Below the pieces are notes generated by a model, which worked only from the letters and a program-made list of their open reading frames with translations, was not told where the DNA came from and ran no database searches. 64,000 bases of DNA from Pochonia chlamydosporia 170. Its lineage: Eukaryota; Ascomycota; Sordariomycetes; Hypocreales; Clavicipitaceae. The stretch covers positions 3,782,001 through 3,846,000 of the forward strand of contig NC_035791.1 in the NCBI RefSeq assembly GCF_001653235.2, in the 5' to 3' direction. Shown here in pieces: positions 21,856-31,540 of this stretch; within the stretch, counting starts at the first letter, position 1, and every line of letters starts with the position of its first letter. The position numbers were made by a program, and so were the translations under genes.

Positions 21856-21980
21856 GCCGGGGGATAAAAGTATTTAAACCCGTAAAAGGTATCGCGTATT
21901 GCAGCATATATTAACACGTACTGAGATATGTTACTGTATACTTGGATGTAGGCAAATACCTTTTACCGTAGACTGTAGAT
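21856..21980 (+). repeat. Dispersed short repeat, copy 2, with 11-bp inverted repeats
   Basis: Starts 11 bp after the stop of the DUF3632-like gene. GTAAAAGGTAT at 21882-21892 is exactly inverted as ATACCTTTTAC at 21956-21966, enclosing 85 bp. Homology to copies 1 and 3 extends about 25 bp to the left of the inverted repeats (AAAAGTATTTAA) and a few bases to the right. No coding capacity. Confidence 0.7.
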
Positions 21981-22106
21981 CATCTATTGAAGCAAATACT
22001 TGGAGTGAGCAACAAGTTATACATTTGCGTCATGCTTCCCAAAGATATGACTGAGACGACGGGACGCCCCTACTCTCGCCAACTAACACTCTCCAGCATA
22101 CTTCAA

Positions 22107-23065
22107 CTAGTAAGAATCCCTCTTCGACCAAGGTTCAACAGCCTCCAGCAACATCTTATAAGCGAGGCCCTCATCTCCACTCACCCTCAGCAACTCGGCA
22201 GACACATCCTCTCCCAACCCTTTGAGAAACAACAAAACCCCGGCACAGACAAAGTCTGCATAACTCACAGTCTTTCCCATAAAGAAGGGACCCTCATTTT
22301 CCCGTAGCAGTTCCGAAATGTTGGAGAATCCCTTCTCCGCCTTTTCCCACGCAGTCCCTGCACCTTCCTTGTGGAACTGCTCCAATGGCATACCTACATC
22401 TCTTGATCTTGCAGCAATGAAGAACGGAATGCTCTCTTCGTTGAGTATGCGGGTGGCAACAAGATAGCCATAGACAGGCTGAAGAGGAATAAGTGCAAGA
22501 CGTAGATTCTGTATGAGGCGATCGATGTATGGGGAGTCGAGGTGCACTGATGGAGTAGGGTGGTCGGCTTCGAGTCGTGCAGCGATGTTGCGAGAATCCA
22601 TAACGTAGGTTTCGCTTCCTTTTATGCGAATTGTCGGGATTGTAAATTCCGTCTCTCCTGGAAAGCTACAACGAGTGAGTTTCTAGGTAAATAGACATGT
22701 ACAATCTCGGGCTTTTGGGTAAAAGTTTGCCCACATCTAAGTATGCACGAACACATCTCAATATGTGCTAGCATACACTGCGAGATGTGATGCCGTTCAC
22801 GAGCTTAAATACTTTTTGACCCGGGATCATACGGCTGGTAAACTTACTGTTCCTCCAGTTTTGGCTTGATATCGGGATATTCAGTCTGTCTTACGCATCA
22901 GTGCTATTCCTACTCCGCTACAAGGATTCCTCTCACCCATTCCGTCACATAGTCAAGGCCCTTGAAATTGAGAAGGAATCGAGTTTTCCAGGCATTCCAA
23001 GACCAACAGTGTCTTGGTTCTCGACTCGGGATATCGTATAGAACAATTTGCGAGGCGCCTGACAT
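22107..23065 (-). CDS. Glutathione S-transferase-like protein
   Basis: Three exons, 23065-22937, 22885-22848 and 22665-22107 (241 aa). Intron 1 is 51 bp (GTGAGA to GACAG); exon 2 is only 38 nt and encodes TEYPDIKPKLEE; intron 2 is 182 bp (GTAAGT to TTGTAG) and contains a dispersed repeat copy. The N-terminal half has the fungal GST_N layout: IVLYDIPSREP, CWSWNAWKTRFLLNFKGLDY, TEWTEYPDI, then FTIPTIRI and the glutathione-contacting MDSRNIAARLE. The C-terminal half is helical with the usual FFMGKTVSYADFVCAG. It probably conjugates glutathione to an electrophile. A second in-frame ATG at 23095 would add ten residues. Confidence 0.82.
22701..22830 (-). repeat. Dispersed short repeat, copy 3, inside a GST intron
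   Basis: Antisense relative to copies 1 and 2 on the chromosome, so in sense orientation relative to the GST transcript. Shared blocks on the minus strand are CCCGGGTCAAAAAGTATTTAA, CACATATTGAGATGTG (22752-22767) and CATACTTAGATGTGGGCA (22728-22745). It fills most of the 182-bp second intron. Confidence 0.7.
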
Positions 23066-24121
23066 GATTGTTGTGTTGACTGAATAGCCAGACATTACGT
23101 GTTCAATGCTGACAACTCCAAGTTGTCGGCGGGGTGAGGGACTAATTTAATACTCCAGATGTGGACTCATGTCATGCTTATAAGCACGGGTATGCAGGTT
23201 GTTGGACGTAGATGTCCAAAATCTGGCTCAAATAATGTTCATTTCAATTGCTTAGTTTACAAGAGTTTCCGATTCAAGTTTGGTCCAACTTGGAAGTCAT
23301 TCCAGCCTTGCTGGAAATATTGGCCTGTCGGAAGCAGTTTCCCTTGGCGAACCCAGGCGCATTTGACTACGAATATTCATGTGACAAGAGTTCTCATACC
23401 CATCTCAATATGAACATGGTCTAGGAAATGCTACACAGAATGGCCATCGTCACTTTGTTGGCAAACAAGCTTAAATCCACAAGCACAGGCAGTATGAGTA
23501 GTATATTCTGTAAGTAGCAGGAAGTTTTGTTACGGAACCAAACAGAATTGCATTTGCAATTCCTCTTTCTGCGGCTCTCTACGTCAAAATGAGCAAAGGC
23601 TATATACCCAGTGCAGAACTAGCCACCAGTGTTCAGCAGCACACAACCTGAGCAATCATCTTTTGTTCGGTCAGCTTCCCCAGTTTCTACCCCAAACTCT
23701 TACCAAATTCCGGCTGACATGGTGACACCCGCTGTTCCACAACATAGTGCGGCCCGACACTAAACAAACAACCTTAAACTACCGTGATTCACCTTCCCAT
23801 CGCCATATACAACTCCTCGTCATGTCAATCTAATTCTGTTGAATTGTATTGGCTCCTCGGTATCCATTCGGTCCGCATACCCGTCCGGTGTGACACAAAT
23901 AAACCGATGTCGCAGGTTAGCGCCACGCAATGGCCCTTGGAAGAGGAGAACTGGGGCAGAGGGCGCAACTACATACATCCTTAGTTGCCATCGCTGGTGA
24001 AGTCAGCGTCACTATATAGTCGGTTTACCGTAACCTGAGAAGACATCTTGTTTATGGACAACCTCGTCCAAGCTTAGTTTAATATTAATCTGCATCAGAA
24101 GGCAAACTACAAGCAACAAAC
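23066..24121. other. Divergent intergenic region, no gene seen
   Basis: Upstream region of both the GST and the aminotransferase genes. No recognisable frame or RNA gene. Confidence 0.5.
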
Positions 24122-25480
24122 ATGACCGCCCAAGCCACAGACTCCAAGATTCTCCATCGTTCCCTCATCACACATCCTGAAACCGTAGAATCCGCATCAG
24201 GAAGCTACTACACTCTTTCGAATGGACAAAAAATCCTCGATGGATGCACCGGCGCCGCCGTAGCGGTCATTGGGCACGGAGACCCAGATGTAAAAGCCGC
24301 CGTAATGGAACAAATGTCCCAAGTCTCCTACGCCCACACTCTCGCCTTTACGACAAACAGCGCCGAAGAGCTTGCCAGCACCTTACTAGAAGGCAACCCG
24401 TTTGGACTATGCAAGGCGTATTTCGTCGGGTCTGGCAGCGAAGCCATGGACGCGGCAATGAAACTCGCCAGACAATACTGGGTTGAAGCAGGGGAGCCGC
24501 AAAGAAGACGCTTCGTCGCCAGAAGACAGGCATATCATGGCAATACCATAGGTGCCATGAGCGTTGGGAGTAATGTTGCTAGAAAAGCTCCCTACGAAGG
24601 TGTCCTTCTGCTAGACAATGTGAGCTACGTCAGCCCGGCGTATGCATATCGTGTTCAGAAAGAGGGCGAGGCAGAAGAGGCATACTCACAGAGACTAGTG
24701 GATGAATTGGATGCCGAGTTTCAAACTGTCGGCCCAGAAACTATCATGGCATTCATAGCCGAGACGGTAGGTGGTGCAACAGCCGCTTGCATCACTCCTC
24801 CCAGGGGATACTTTGAAGGTGTTCGACGACTGTGCGACAAGTATGGCATTCTACTCATTCTAGATGAAGTCATGTGTGGTTCAGGCCGGACAGGAACATA
24901 TTTTGCCTTTGCGCAAGAAGGAGACGTCCGCCCTGATCTCGTAACGCTAGGGAAGGGTCTGGGAGGAGGATATACACCGATTGCAGGCGTTCTCGCTCAC
25001 CGGAAGGTGATTGACGTTCTTGCCAAGGGATCGGGCGTATTTGTCCACGGACATACATATCAAGCCCATCCGCTTTGCTGCGCCGCCGCTCTCGCCGTAC
25101 AAAAGGTTCTAGAGAGGGACAACCTGGTGGCTAACTGTGCCGAGAAGGGCAAATGGCTTGAAGAACAGCTCCGTAAGAAGTTGGGGCCACGGAAATACGT
25201 GGGCAATATCCGCGGAAGAGGTTTATTCTGGGGCTTGGAATTCGTCAAGGATAAAAAGACCAAGGAGCCGTTTTCGCCGGATGTTCATTTTTCGAGGGAG
25301 ATGAGGAATGAGGCGCAGAGGCTGGGACTGGCGATTTACCCGGGCACAGGGACAGCAGATGGGTATGTTGGGGATCATGTTATTCTGGCGCCGCCATTGA
25401 ATGTGAGTCAGGAGGATTTGGATATCTTGATGGATTTGTTGATGAAGACGTATGATGTTGTGGAGAAGCGTGTTTCTTGA
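24122..25480 (+). CDS. PLP-dependent class III aminotransferase
   Basis: Single exon, 452 aa. The fold-type I class III pattern is complete: LDGCTGAAVAVIGHGDP near the N-terminus, the phosphate-binding FVGSGSEAMDAAMKLAR, RRQAYHGNTIGAMSVG, the LILDEVMCGSGRTGTYFAF signature with the PLP-contacting Asp, and the Schiff-base lysine in TLGKGLGGGYTPIAG (Lys about 278). The family transfers the terminal amino group of omega-amino acids, diamines or 2,2-dialkylglycine-type substrates to a keto acid. Lack of any N-terminal extension argues against mitochondrial ornithine or GABA transaminase. The exact substrate cannot be read from the sequence. Confidence 0.92.
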   Translation: MTAQATDSKILHRSLITHPETVESASGSYYTLSNGQKILDGCTGAAVAVIGHGDPDVKAAVMEQMSQVSYAHTLAFTTNSAEELASTLLEGNPFGLCKAYFVGSGSEAMDAAMKLARQYWVEAGEPQRRRFVARRQAYHGNTIGAMSVGSNVARKAPYEGVLLLDNVSYVSPAYAYRVQKEGEAEEAYSQRLVDELDAEFQTVGPETIMAFIAETVGGATAACITPPRGYFEGVRRLCDKYGILLILDEVMCGSGRTGTYFAFAQEGDVRPDLVTLGKGLGGGYTPIAGVLAHRKVIDVLAKGSGVFVHGHTYQAHPLCCAAALAVQKVLERDNLVANCAEKGKWLEEQLRKKLGPRKYVGNIRGRGLFWGLEFVKDKKTKEPFSPDVHFSREMRNEAQRLGLAIYPGTGTADGYVGDHVILAPPLNVSQEDLDILMDLLMKTYDVVEKRVS

Positions 25481-25949
25481 TGAAGCGGGCTGTGGACAAT
25501 GATTTGTGTTTGAGATGGATAAATATTACAGCATGGAAATGTCATAGTCACTGCGCAACTAAGAAGGTGTTTGTTATACTTTAACAGAATATTGAGTAAA
25601 AGAGCGCGAGACTCTCCTGCCTGATTACTGCCTTTGACCCGAGATTCCAATAAACACCTAATTACACCCAGGGTGCCGCAGATTAATATGAGGATACCGG
25701 GCACACCAAAAGAAAATAAAGCTTCTATCATAGTTAAATTGTCATCTCTGGCAAAACATAACCCTGCTCGTATAGCCCAACACAAACGCACACGCAACTC
25801 CCTAACCCATAATACGCCAGTCCAGCACTAAACAAGGCCTTGTATTTAGTACCAGTCCATGTTATCTGATATCCTTTCAAGCTCCATGGCTTCTTCCTAT
25901 TCTGGCAATTAGCACTACTCGTCTCAAATGCCTTCCGTTAGGATCGGAC
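25481..25949. other. Intergenic, possible extra exon of the next gene
   Basis: Convergent 3' flanks. A frame of 56 codons at 25901-25734 on the minus strand may be a spliced last exon of the phosphorylase-like gene. Confidence 0.35.
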
Positions 25950-27362
25950 TCATGTACTCACAGGTGAAAGAGATCTATTAATCAAAAAGGACTCCCTCGT
26001 CTCTTCATAAGAGTATCCGACCAAGTCGATTGCCTCATGACAAATCCTGAACTCGTCCTTTCGGATCTCAGTCCGACCTTCTTCCGCTCTGGGAGAGGGT
26101 CGAAGCTGGTCCCCGCGAGTTCTTATAGGAATAACCTGGCTACCAACTCCCCGGTCAGCTATCGGAACGGCCAATGGAAACCTGCTGCGAGATCTTGACT
26201 GGCTAGCACTCGTAGATGCAGTGGCTGGATAGTCGAAAGAGATGGTGGCACCCGAGCTGCCCCTTTGTTGGTAGTTGGATGGACCAGATTGCGCGTACGA
26301 GCTGCCGCCAGCTCCGTTAGAGGAAGCATAGTTAGTTCCCCAGTGCGGTTCTATTTCCGGCACATAGTACCCAGGAGAGAAACCCTGAAGCTGAAGACCG
26401 TGGCTAGTATTAGTCGTGTGGTTCTCCGGAGCGACATATTCTAATAATTCTTTCACCGACGCCGCGGCGGTTGCAGCCGCATAATGCTGCCAGGCATCAT
26501 TTTTGTGTGAGTCTGCATAGTCCGAAATGCCGCGGATCACAACACAAGGGAATCCCGTCATCACCCCGGCGGCTTCCATCTCAAAGCAGAGAATATCACC
26601 AACCCTCCGAACCAGGCTCTCCTTCACTTGACCACTCTTGATGACACTATCCCCAGAGGCAATAAGACCATAATGTATCCGCGGGGAAGAAGGCGATCGG
26701 GGATTTCGCTCTATAGTACGAGATGGATTACACCTTCGACACGAGGACTCTCCATGTTTATGTCGGTAGTCGCTCTCAAATAATTTATCTGACCTCGTTG
26801 GGCGTGCGTAGTTTGAAAGGCCCGGGAACTTTCTTATCATCTGTGAGAGGAATCCCTCAATCTTATTTTCGCTGATGGAGTGTGCGGACTTCATCCTAGT
26901 AATGGCATTTATCAACAGTGGCGGAGGCGGAGTCAAGTATCCTTTGATCTCGAAGCCATCATCAGTATCCCTGCCAAGGTCATACTGCACCACGCCAGCA
27001 TGTGCATCCATTGGCATACTGATGACCACATCGCCGAGCCGTATGTCATTCCTCTCCGTTGGAACACCTCCTGCTATCCCCACCATCAATCGCAATTCAA
27101 TAGAGGGAAACGTACGTGACAGATTGGTGGCGACGATGGCAGCCGCACTTTTTCCCGTCTTGCCAGGAGGACATGCGACAACGACATCGTGATGGCTAAG
27201 CTCGCCAAAGTAATATAGAGTCGTATCATTTTTGTTCGTACGCAGTTGTGGATGCTCTCGGTCGAGCATGTAGCGAACTGCATTCAGCTCGAAGTCAAGA
27301 GAACAGATGATAGCAATCTTGTAATCATCATGTGTTTTGGAGCTTTGATGACGGTTTTGCAT
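25950..27362 (-). CDS. Nucleoside phosphorylase-like (PNP/MTAN fold) protein
   Basis: Read as one exon, 470 aa, ATG at 27362. Residues about 14-320 form a purine/uridine phosphorylase-type domain: YKIAIICSLDFELNAVRYML, VVACPPGKTGKSAAA, LRLMVGIAGGVP, IRLGDVVISMP, HYGLIASGDSVIKSG, FEMEAAGVM and VIRGISDYADSHKN. In fungi this domain commonly heads NLR-like or ankyrin proteins, but here it is followed only by a low-complexity Ser/Gly/Arg-rich stretch and a short tail. It may hydrolyse or phosphorolyse a nucleoside, possibly in signalling or allorecognition; that is inference. The last codons overlap a good donor (CCT then GTGAGT at 25961), with a GTGCTAATT branch and CCAG acceptor at 25902, giving an alternative ending at 25734 with 56 more codons. 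Confidence 0.85.
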   Translation of the reverse strand: MQNRHQSSKTHDDYKIAIICSLDFELNAVRYMLDREHPQLRTNKNDTTLYYFGELSHHDVVVACPPGKTGKSAAAIVATNLSRTFPSIELRLMVGIAGGVPTERNDIRLGDVVISMPMDAHAGVVQYDLGRDTDDGFEIKGYLTPPPPLLINAITRMKSAHSISENKIEGFLSQMIRKFPGLSNYARPTRSDKLFESDYRHKHGESSCRRCNPSRTIERNPRSPSSPRIHYGLIASGDSVIKSGQVKESLVRRVGDILCFEMEAAGVMTGFPCVVIRGISDYADSHKNDAWQHYAAATAAASVKELLEYVAPENHTTNTSHGLQLQGFSPGYYVPEIEPHWGTNYASSNGAGGSSYAQSGPSNYQQRGSSGATISFDYPATASTSASQSRSRSRFPLAVPIADRGVGSQVIPIRTRGDQLRPSPRAEEGRTEIRKDEFRICHEAIDLVGYSYEETRESFLINRSLSPVST

Positions 27363-28716
27363 CGCGATTCTTGGCCCACGGTTGGGCTACGGTTAGTTAG
27401 AAGATTACCGGCCAGTCGTATGGTCAGACAAGAACAGCATATACAGCCAAACTGGACTGTACGCACCAACTGTTGGAGCCAGTTTGTTGACCAAGTGAGA
27501 GCTTGAATGGCTTCAGTTTAACGACCAGCATTGGGCAAGATTCGGGCTGAAATTGACCACTGTTTGCGGCCACGTGAGGACATGCAGCTGGGACATCAAC
27601 AAGGTAAGGCATCGTAAGCCTTGCGAGCCATGGAGGTGAGGTGCCATCCGCCGATTGGATACATATGTTTCACAAGGCGGAAGCAGCGAACGGTCTGAAC
27701 AGGGGACTACTCCTTGATATCCCCTCTATGGAGTGAGATATCTAAAGCTAGTTACGGTGGTCCGCAAAGCTTTCCCTAGCCATGGGGCTTGGGCTAGCCC
27801 AGCCTTTCGCCAGGTTGAATGTCATGGAGTGGCAGCTATAGATGAATTGAAGAGGGTGCTGGTCCTTGTATTGAGACCGACTAGTGGGTAGATTAGCTGC
27901 TGGTTATAGATGGTCCGGATAGACATTAGTTTGTTGAGAGTTGCTGTTGGAGGAATTAGCGCTCAGTCTCATCTGGCATGACAGTTGCCATGAAACTTCA
28001 TGTATCGTGACACAAGGTAATCTGGCATGAAATATGTCCATTGTAGGCTTGCTTTAGTACATAACTGAACTTGAGTGTGACCAAAACAAATACCAAACTC
28101 CAATTAGGTTAGGTCTTAGGTTAGACATGGATTTAATTTATCTAAGTTCATGAAACACATTTGAGCGTATAAGAACACATTTTAATACGCCTCAATACAC
28201 TATACTATATGCCATACCTCTGAATTGTTCAAATACTTTGACCCCCATTGTATGAGCATTTGTCCAAAGTCGCCTTTTCGGAATTTACCCAAAAAAAACC
28301 TTGTTAGACGGGAATTGCAAGGCTAGTTATTTCCTGCTGCCTAGCCTCAATACCAGTTAGGATCAAAACACTTCCCCTGGCAAATCCAGGCACCGAAATA
28401 ATCCAAATCTAAACCCAACCCTTGCAGTTGGTTTCTCATTTCCAGGCATCAGCATAAGCAAACGTTGCTCAGCAACAATCCACAAACTACCCAATTCCAT
28501 CTCACAATGCATCTCAAATAGGAAAGTCGCGACTCGATTCCTTGACGCCGGGAGCAATATCTAAGTCATACAAGTGTCATCGCATAGCTTCATGTGAATC
28601 AATTGAATAGGCAGCCGTGTTTTTAAATACAAATAGTTCTAATTTCCAACTGTTCAATACATCATCAACACGCTCATTTCTACTCAATTGCACGTCACAA
28701 CTGCACAACTATAACA
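27363..28716. other. Divergent intergenic region with a repeat copy
   Basis: Upstream region of the phosphorylase-like and kinesin genes. AT-rich between 28,000 and 28,700, with a diverged dispersed repeat at 28150-28246. Confidence 0.5.
28150..28246 (-). repeat. Dispersed short repeat, copy 4 (diverged)
   Basis: Aligned on the plus strand with copy 3: GAACACAT, AATA, ATACACT, and AAATACTTTGACCC against AAATACTTTTTGACCC. Most differences are C/T or G/A. The copy is more AT-rich than the others. Confidence 0.45.
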
Positions 28717-30731
28717 ATGGAAGAATTCATCAGAAGCAACTTGGATCGCTATCAATGGCTCATTGAACGAGTCAAGCCGGCAGCAAAGCCCAAACAACCA
28801 CCCAATTCGAGCACATCCATTGATAACATTGTCTGCGCTCGTGTACGGCCCTTGTCTGATGAAGAAACGGCTGAAGGCTTGCCATCATCAATCTTTACGA
28901 GGGTGCATGAGCCGGGGACATTTGATGCACACGAATTGAGGCATCCCGTAAGGGGAAAGCCAGTTCTTCGAGTATGCAATAGACACAATGGCACTTGAGG
29001 ATGAGTTGCTAATTTCGAAAATAAAGTCCTCCAACTACACGGTAGATCGGTCGTATGGCCCCGACGCCTCAACCGAAGCAATATACAACGACTCTGTGAA
29101 GCACCTCGTCTCCTGGGTATGGGGCGGCGGCATCGGAACATTATTTGCCTATGGACAAACGGGTTCCGGTAAAACATTCACAGTTAGTGGCATCGAAAAG
29201 CTGGTTGTGAAAGACCTCTTGGAAAGCAATCTAGAAGGAGACCGTAAAATTTACATCTCCGTAACAGAATTCGCAGGCAATTCGGCATTCGGTAACCCAA
29301 GATCCGTCACAGACTCCCCAATTACAATGACTAATGCTCATCGACAGACCTTCTTAATAGTCGACGGCCCATTTCCGTGCTTGAAGACTCATTCGGCAAC
29401 ACACAACTCGCAGGTGCCCTTGAACACCAAGTACAGAGCACATCCGACGTCCTCGCGCACATTGAATATGCGACCAAGTTCCGTCGCACAGAGGCAACCC
29501 AGAAGAACGACACTTCCTCTCGCTCCCACGCGATTTGCCGCATACGCGTAGAAATTCAGGACATTCCCAGTGCGGAAGATGGTATCCTGTACCTTGTTGA
29601 CCTGGCGGGCTCGGAAGCCGCGCGCGATAGAGAGACTCACAGCGCTGAGCGAATGAAGGAGGCAAAGGAGATTAACATTAGTTTATCAGTGCTGAAGGAC
29701 TGTATTCGGGGCAAGATTGAAGCAGATGCACCTGTTGGCACGCAGACGAAGAGGAAGCCGTATGTCCCGTTTCGACAGAGTGCGTTGACAAAGGTTCTCA
29801 AGCATGTGTTTGATCCGGCGGGGACAAGAAGCTGCAAGAATGTCGTCATGGCTTGTGTGAACCCGTGCCTGTTGGACATCTCGGCGAGTCGAAATACATT
29901 GAGGTATGCCGAGATGCTGCGAGTTTTTGTGCCACAAGTCAAGGAGGTTAAATACAGGGAGAGTGTGCCAGCAACGTGGAATAACGAGCAGTTGCGGGAG
30001 TGGATTGCAGCAAATGTGAGTGAAGAAGCATCTACCAGTTTTAAGAGTTCTTTACTAAGAAGCTTTCGTTTTGTCAGTCTGGTTCACCAGCGATTGATGC
30101 CGCGATATTGGCTCCGATAGAGACTGGCGCACAACTTGTGCGTCTCCCTGCCCCAGAGTTTGAAAGTCGATGCCTCAAGACCCCGGGTGTTATTCACGAG
30201 CAAGCTTTTGCATTTCGATCCAAGCTATGGCAACTTCATGTCGATTCTCGTCGCCCCAAGGAGAAAGCCCAAGGCAAGGAGGACGAGGATGATGGCCCGG
30301 ATTCAGTGCTAGGACACTTCAAGCGCTTCGACAGATCAAGCAGTCGTGACCTCGACGGCTCTGCTGAGTCTACTCCATTCAAAGACCGTATTCGCCCTGG
30401 AATGGCCGTTTCCTGGACGCAAAAGAAGAATAGCTACGTCGGCGGTTTCTGGACAGATCTCAATATTGCGTTGATTCTGTGCCCAGCAGCGGCGGTTGGG
30501 CCAACGACTCAAGATACGCAGGGCCGCAGAGTGGATGCGCAATTTGAGGGAAACAAGACGGCAGATGGCAAGGCCAAGCGGTATTTGTGCGCCATGGTGT
30601 TGCCGGCTGTGTTTCCTGGTGCTTTTGAAGTGAGCGTGTGGCGGTATGTGGTGGTGGATGTGGATGATATGGAAAAAGAGGTGATTTTGGAGTATGATTC
30701 TGCGACGAGGTTCTACCACCTGGCTGTATGA
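28717..30731 (+). CDS. Kinesin motor protein, kinesin-13-like, with an unassigned C-terminal domain
   Basis: Four exons, 28717-28971, 29027-29291, 29348-30015 and 30078-30731 (613 aa). Introns of 55-62 bp have donors GTATGC, GTAACC and GTGAGT; the first uses an AAG acceptor. The motor spans roughly residues 35-395: IVCARVRPLSDEE, P-loop GQTGSGKT (128-135), switch I NDTSSRSH (227-234), switch II DLAGSE (258-263) and YVPFRQSALTKVLKHVF. The loop before the core (HELRHPVRGKPVLR) recalls kinesin-13/MCAK-type motors, which depolymerise microtubules, but there is no clear neck. Residues about 400-480 form a helical stretch and 510-613 a compact domain (RIRPGMAVSW, YVGGFWTDLNIAL, VSVWRYVVVDVDD) that I do not recognise. 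There is no long coiled coil. Nuclear or spindle function is inference. Confidence 0.88.
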
Positions 30732-31540
30732 GGTGCTGCTGGGTAGGGAGGTTCAATGTTAGATTTTGGTCAATATTTCATGGCGAATAACCGTGGCTTG
30801 TATTGGGCCATATTGACACGAGACAATTTTGTCGAGCATGTGTTGGACTATTGGTGACTGTTTTGTGTGCAAGGGAGAGCACTTGAGAGCTCCCATCACA
30901 ACAACTCTTGTGCAGTTTCACAAGTTGGTGTTGAGGCTCATCAAATACTTGTACTTATACTGCAATAGAAAAATGGTGCCTAGTAGCACAGGTGCTCTGT
31001 CGCAGCGCAAAGATAATTCCGAACGCGATGGAGTATCGTAATTGTGTTAAATGAAATGAATAGATTGTCACAATGACGAGATGAATCAATTGAGACTGGT
31101 CGAATTGACCTGGACCAACACAGACCAGTTGACCCATTCATTCCTGACGTCAGTTTGGCATGCAGCTGTCAACCCCTGGAGTGAACCCCTGAAGCTTGCA
31201 GCCGCGGGCCCATCTTCGCCGCTAATCCACCCCCAGCTCCTCTGAAGCTCATCAGTCCACCTCCAAAATGCAGCACCTGATTGAACTCCGGCATGCAAAT
31301 GCCGCCAATGTTCCATTCTGGTTCTCTTCTCCCCCAATCATGATCCGTCGCCCAACCACAATGCAGCTCTTAGCCCTTGAAACAATCATATGCCTGGCCG
31401 ATCGTCATGGCAATGTGTCGTGATCCAGATTTCACCCACTCTGCCCATTTCACTTCTCCTGTATTATTTTCTTCATCTTCATCTTCTTCTTTCGCGTAGT
31501 TTATCCATCTCATCTCATGTAACGTCATTCAATAGTCATC
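30732..31540. other. Intergenic, no gene seen
   Basis: Tandem 3' and 5' flanks of the kinesin and mannosidase genes. The last 100 bp are a C/T-rich leader before the mannosidase ATG. Confidence 0.5.
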
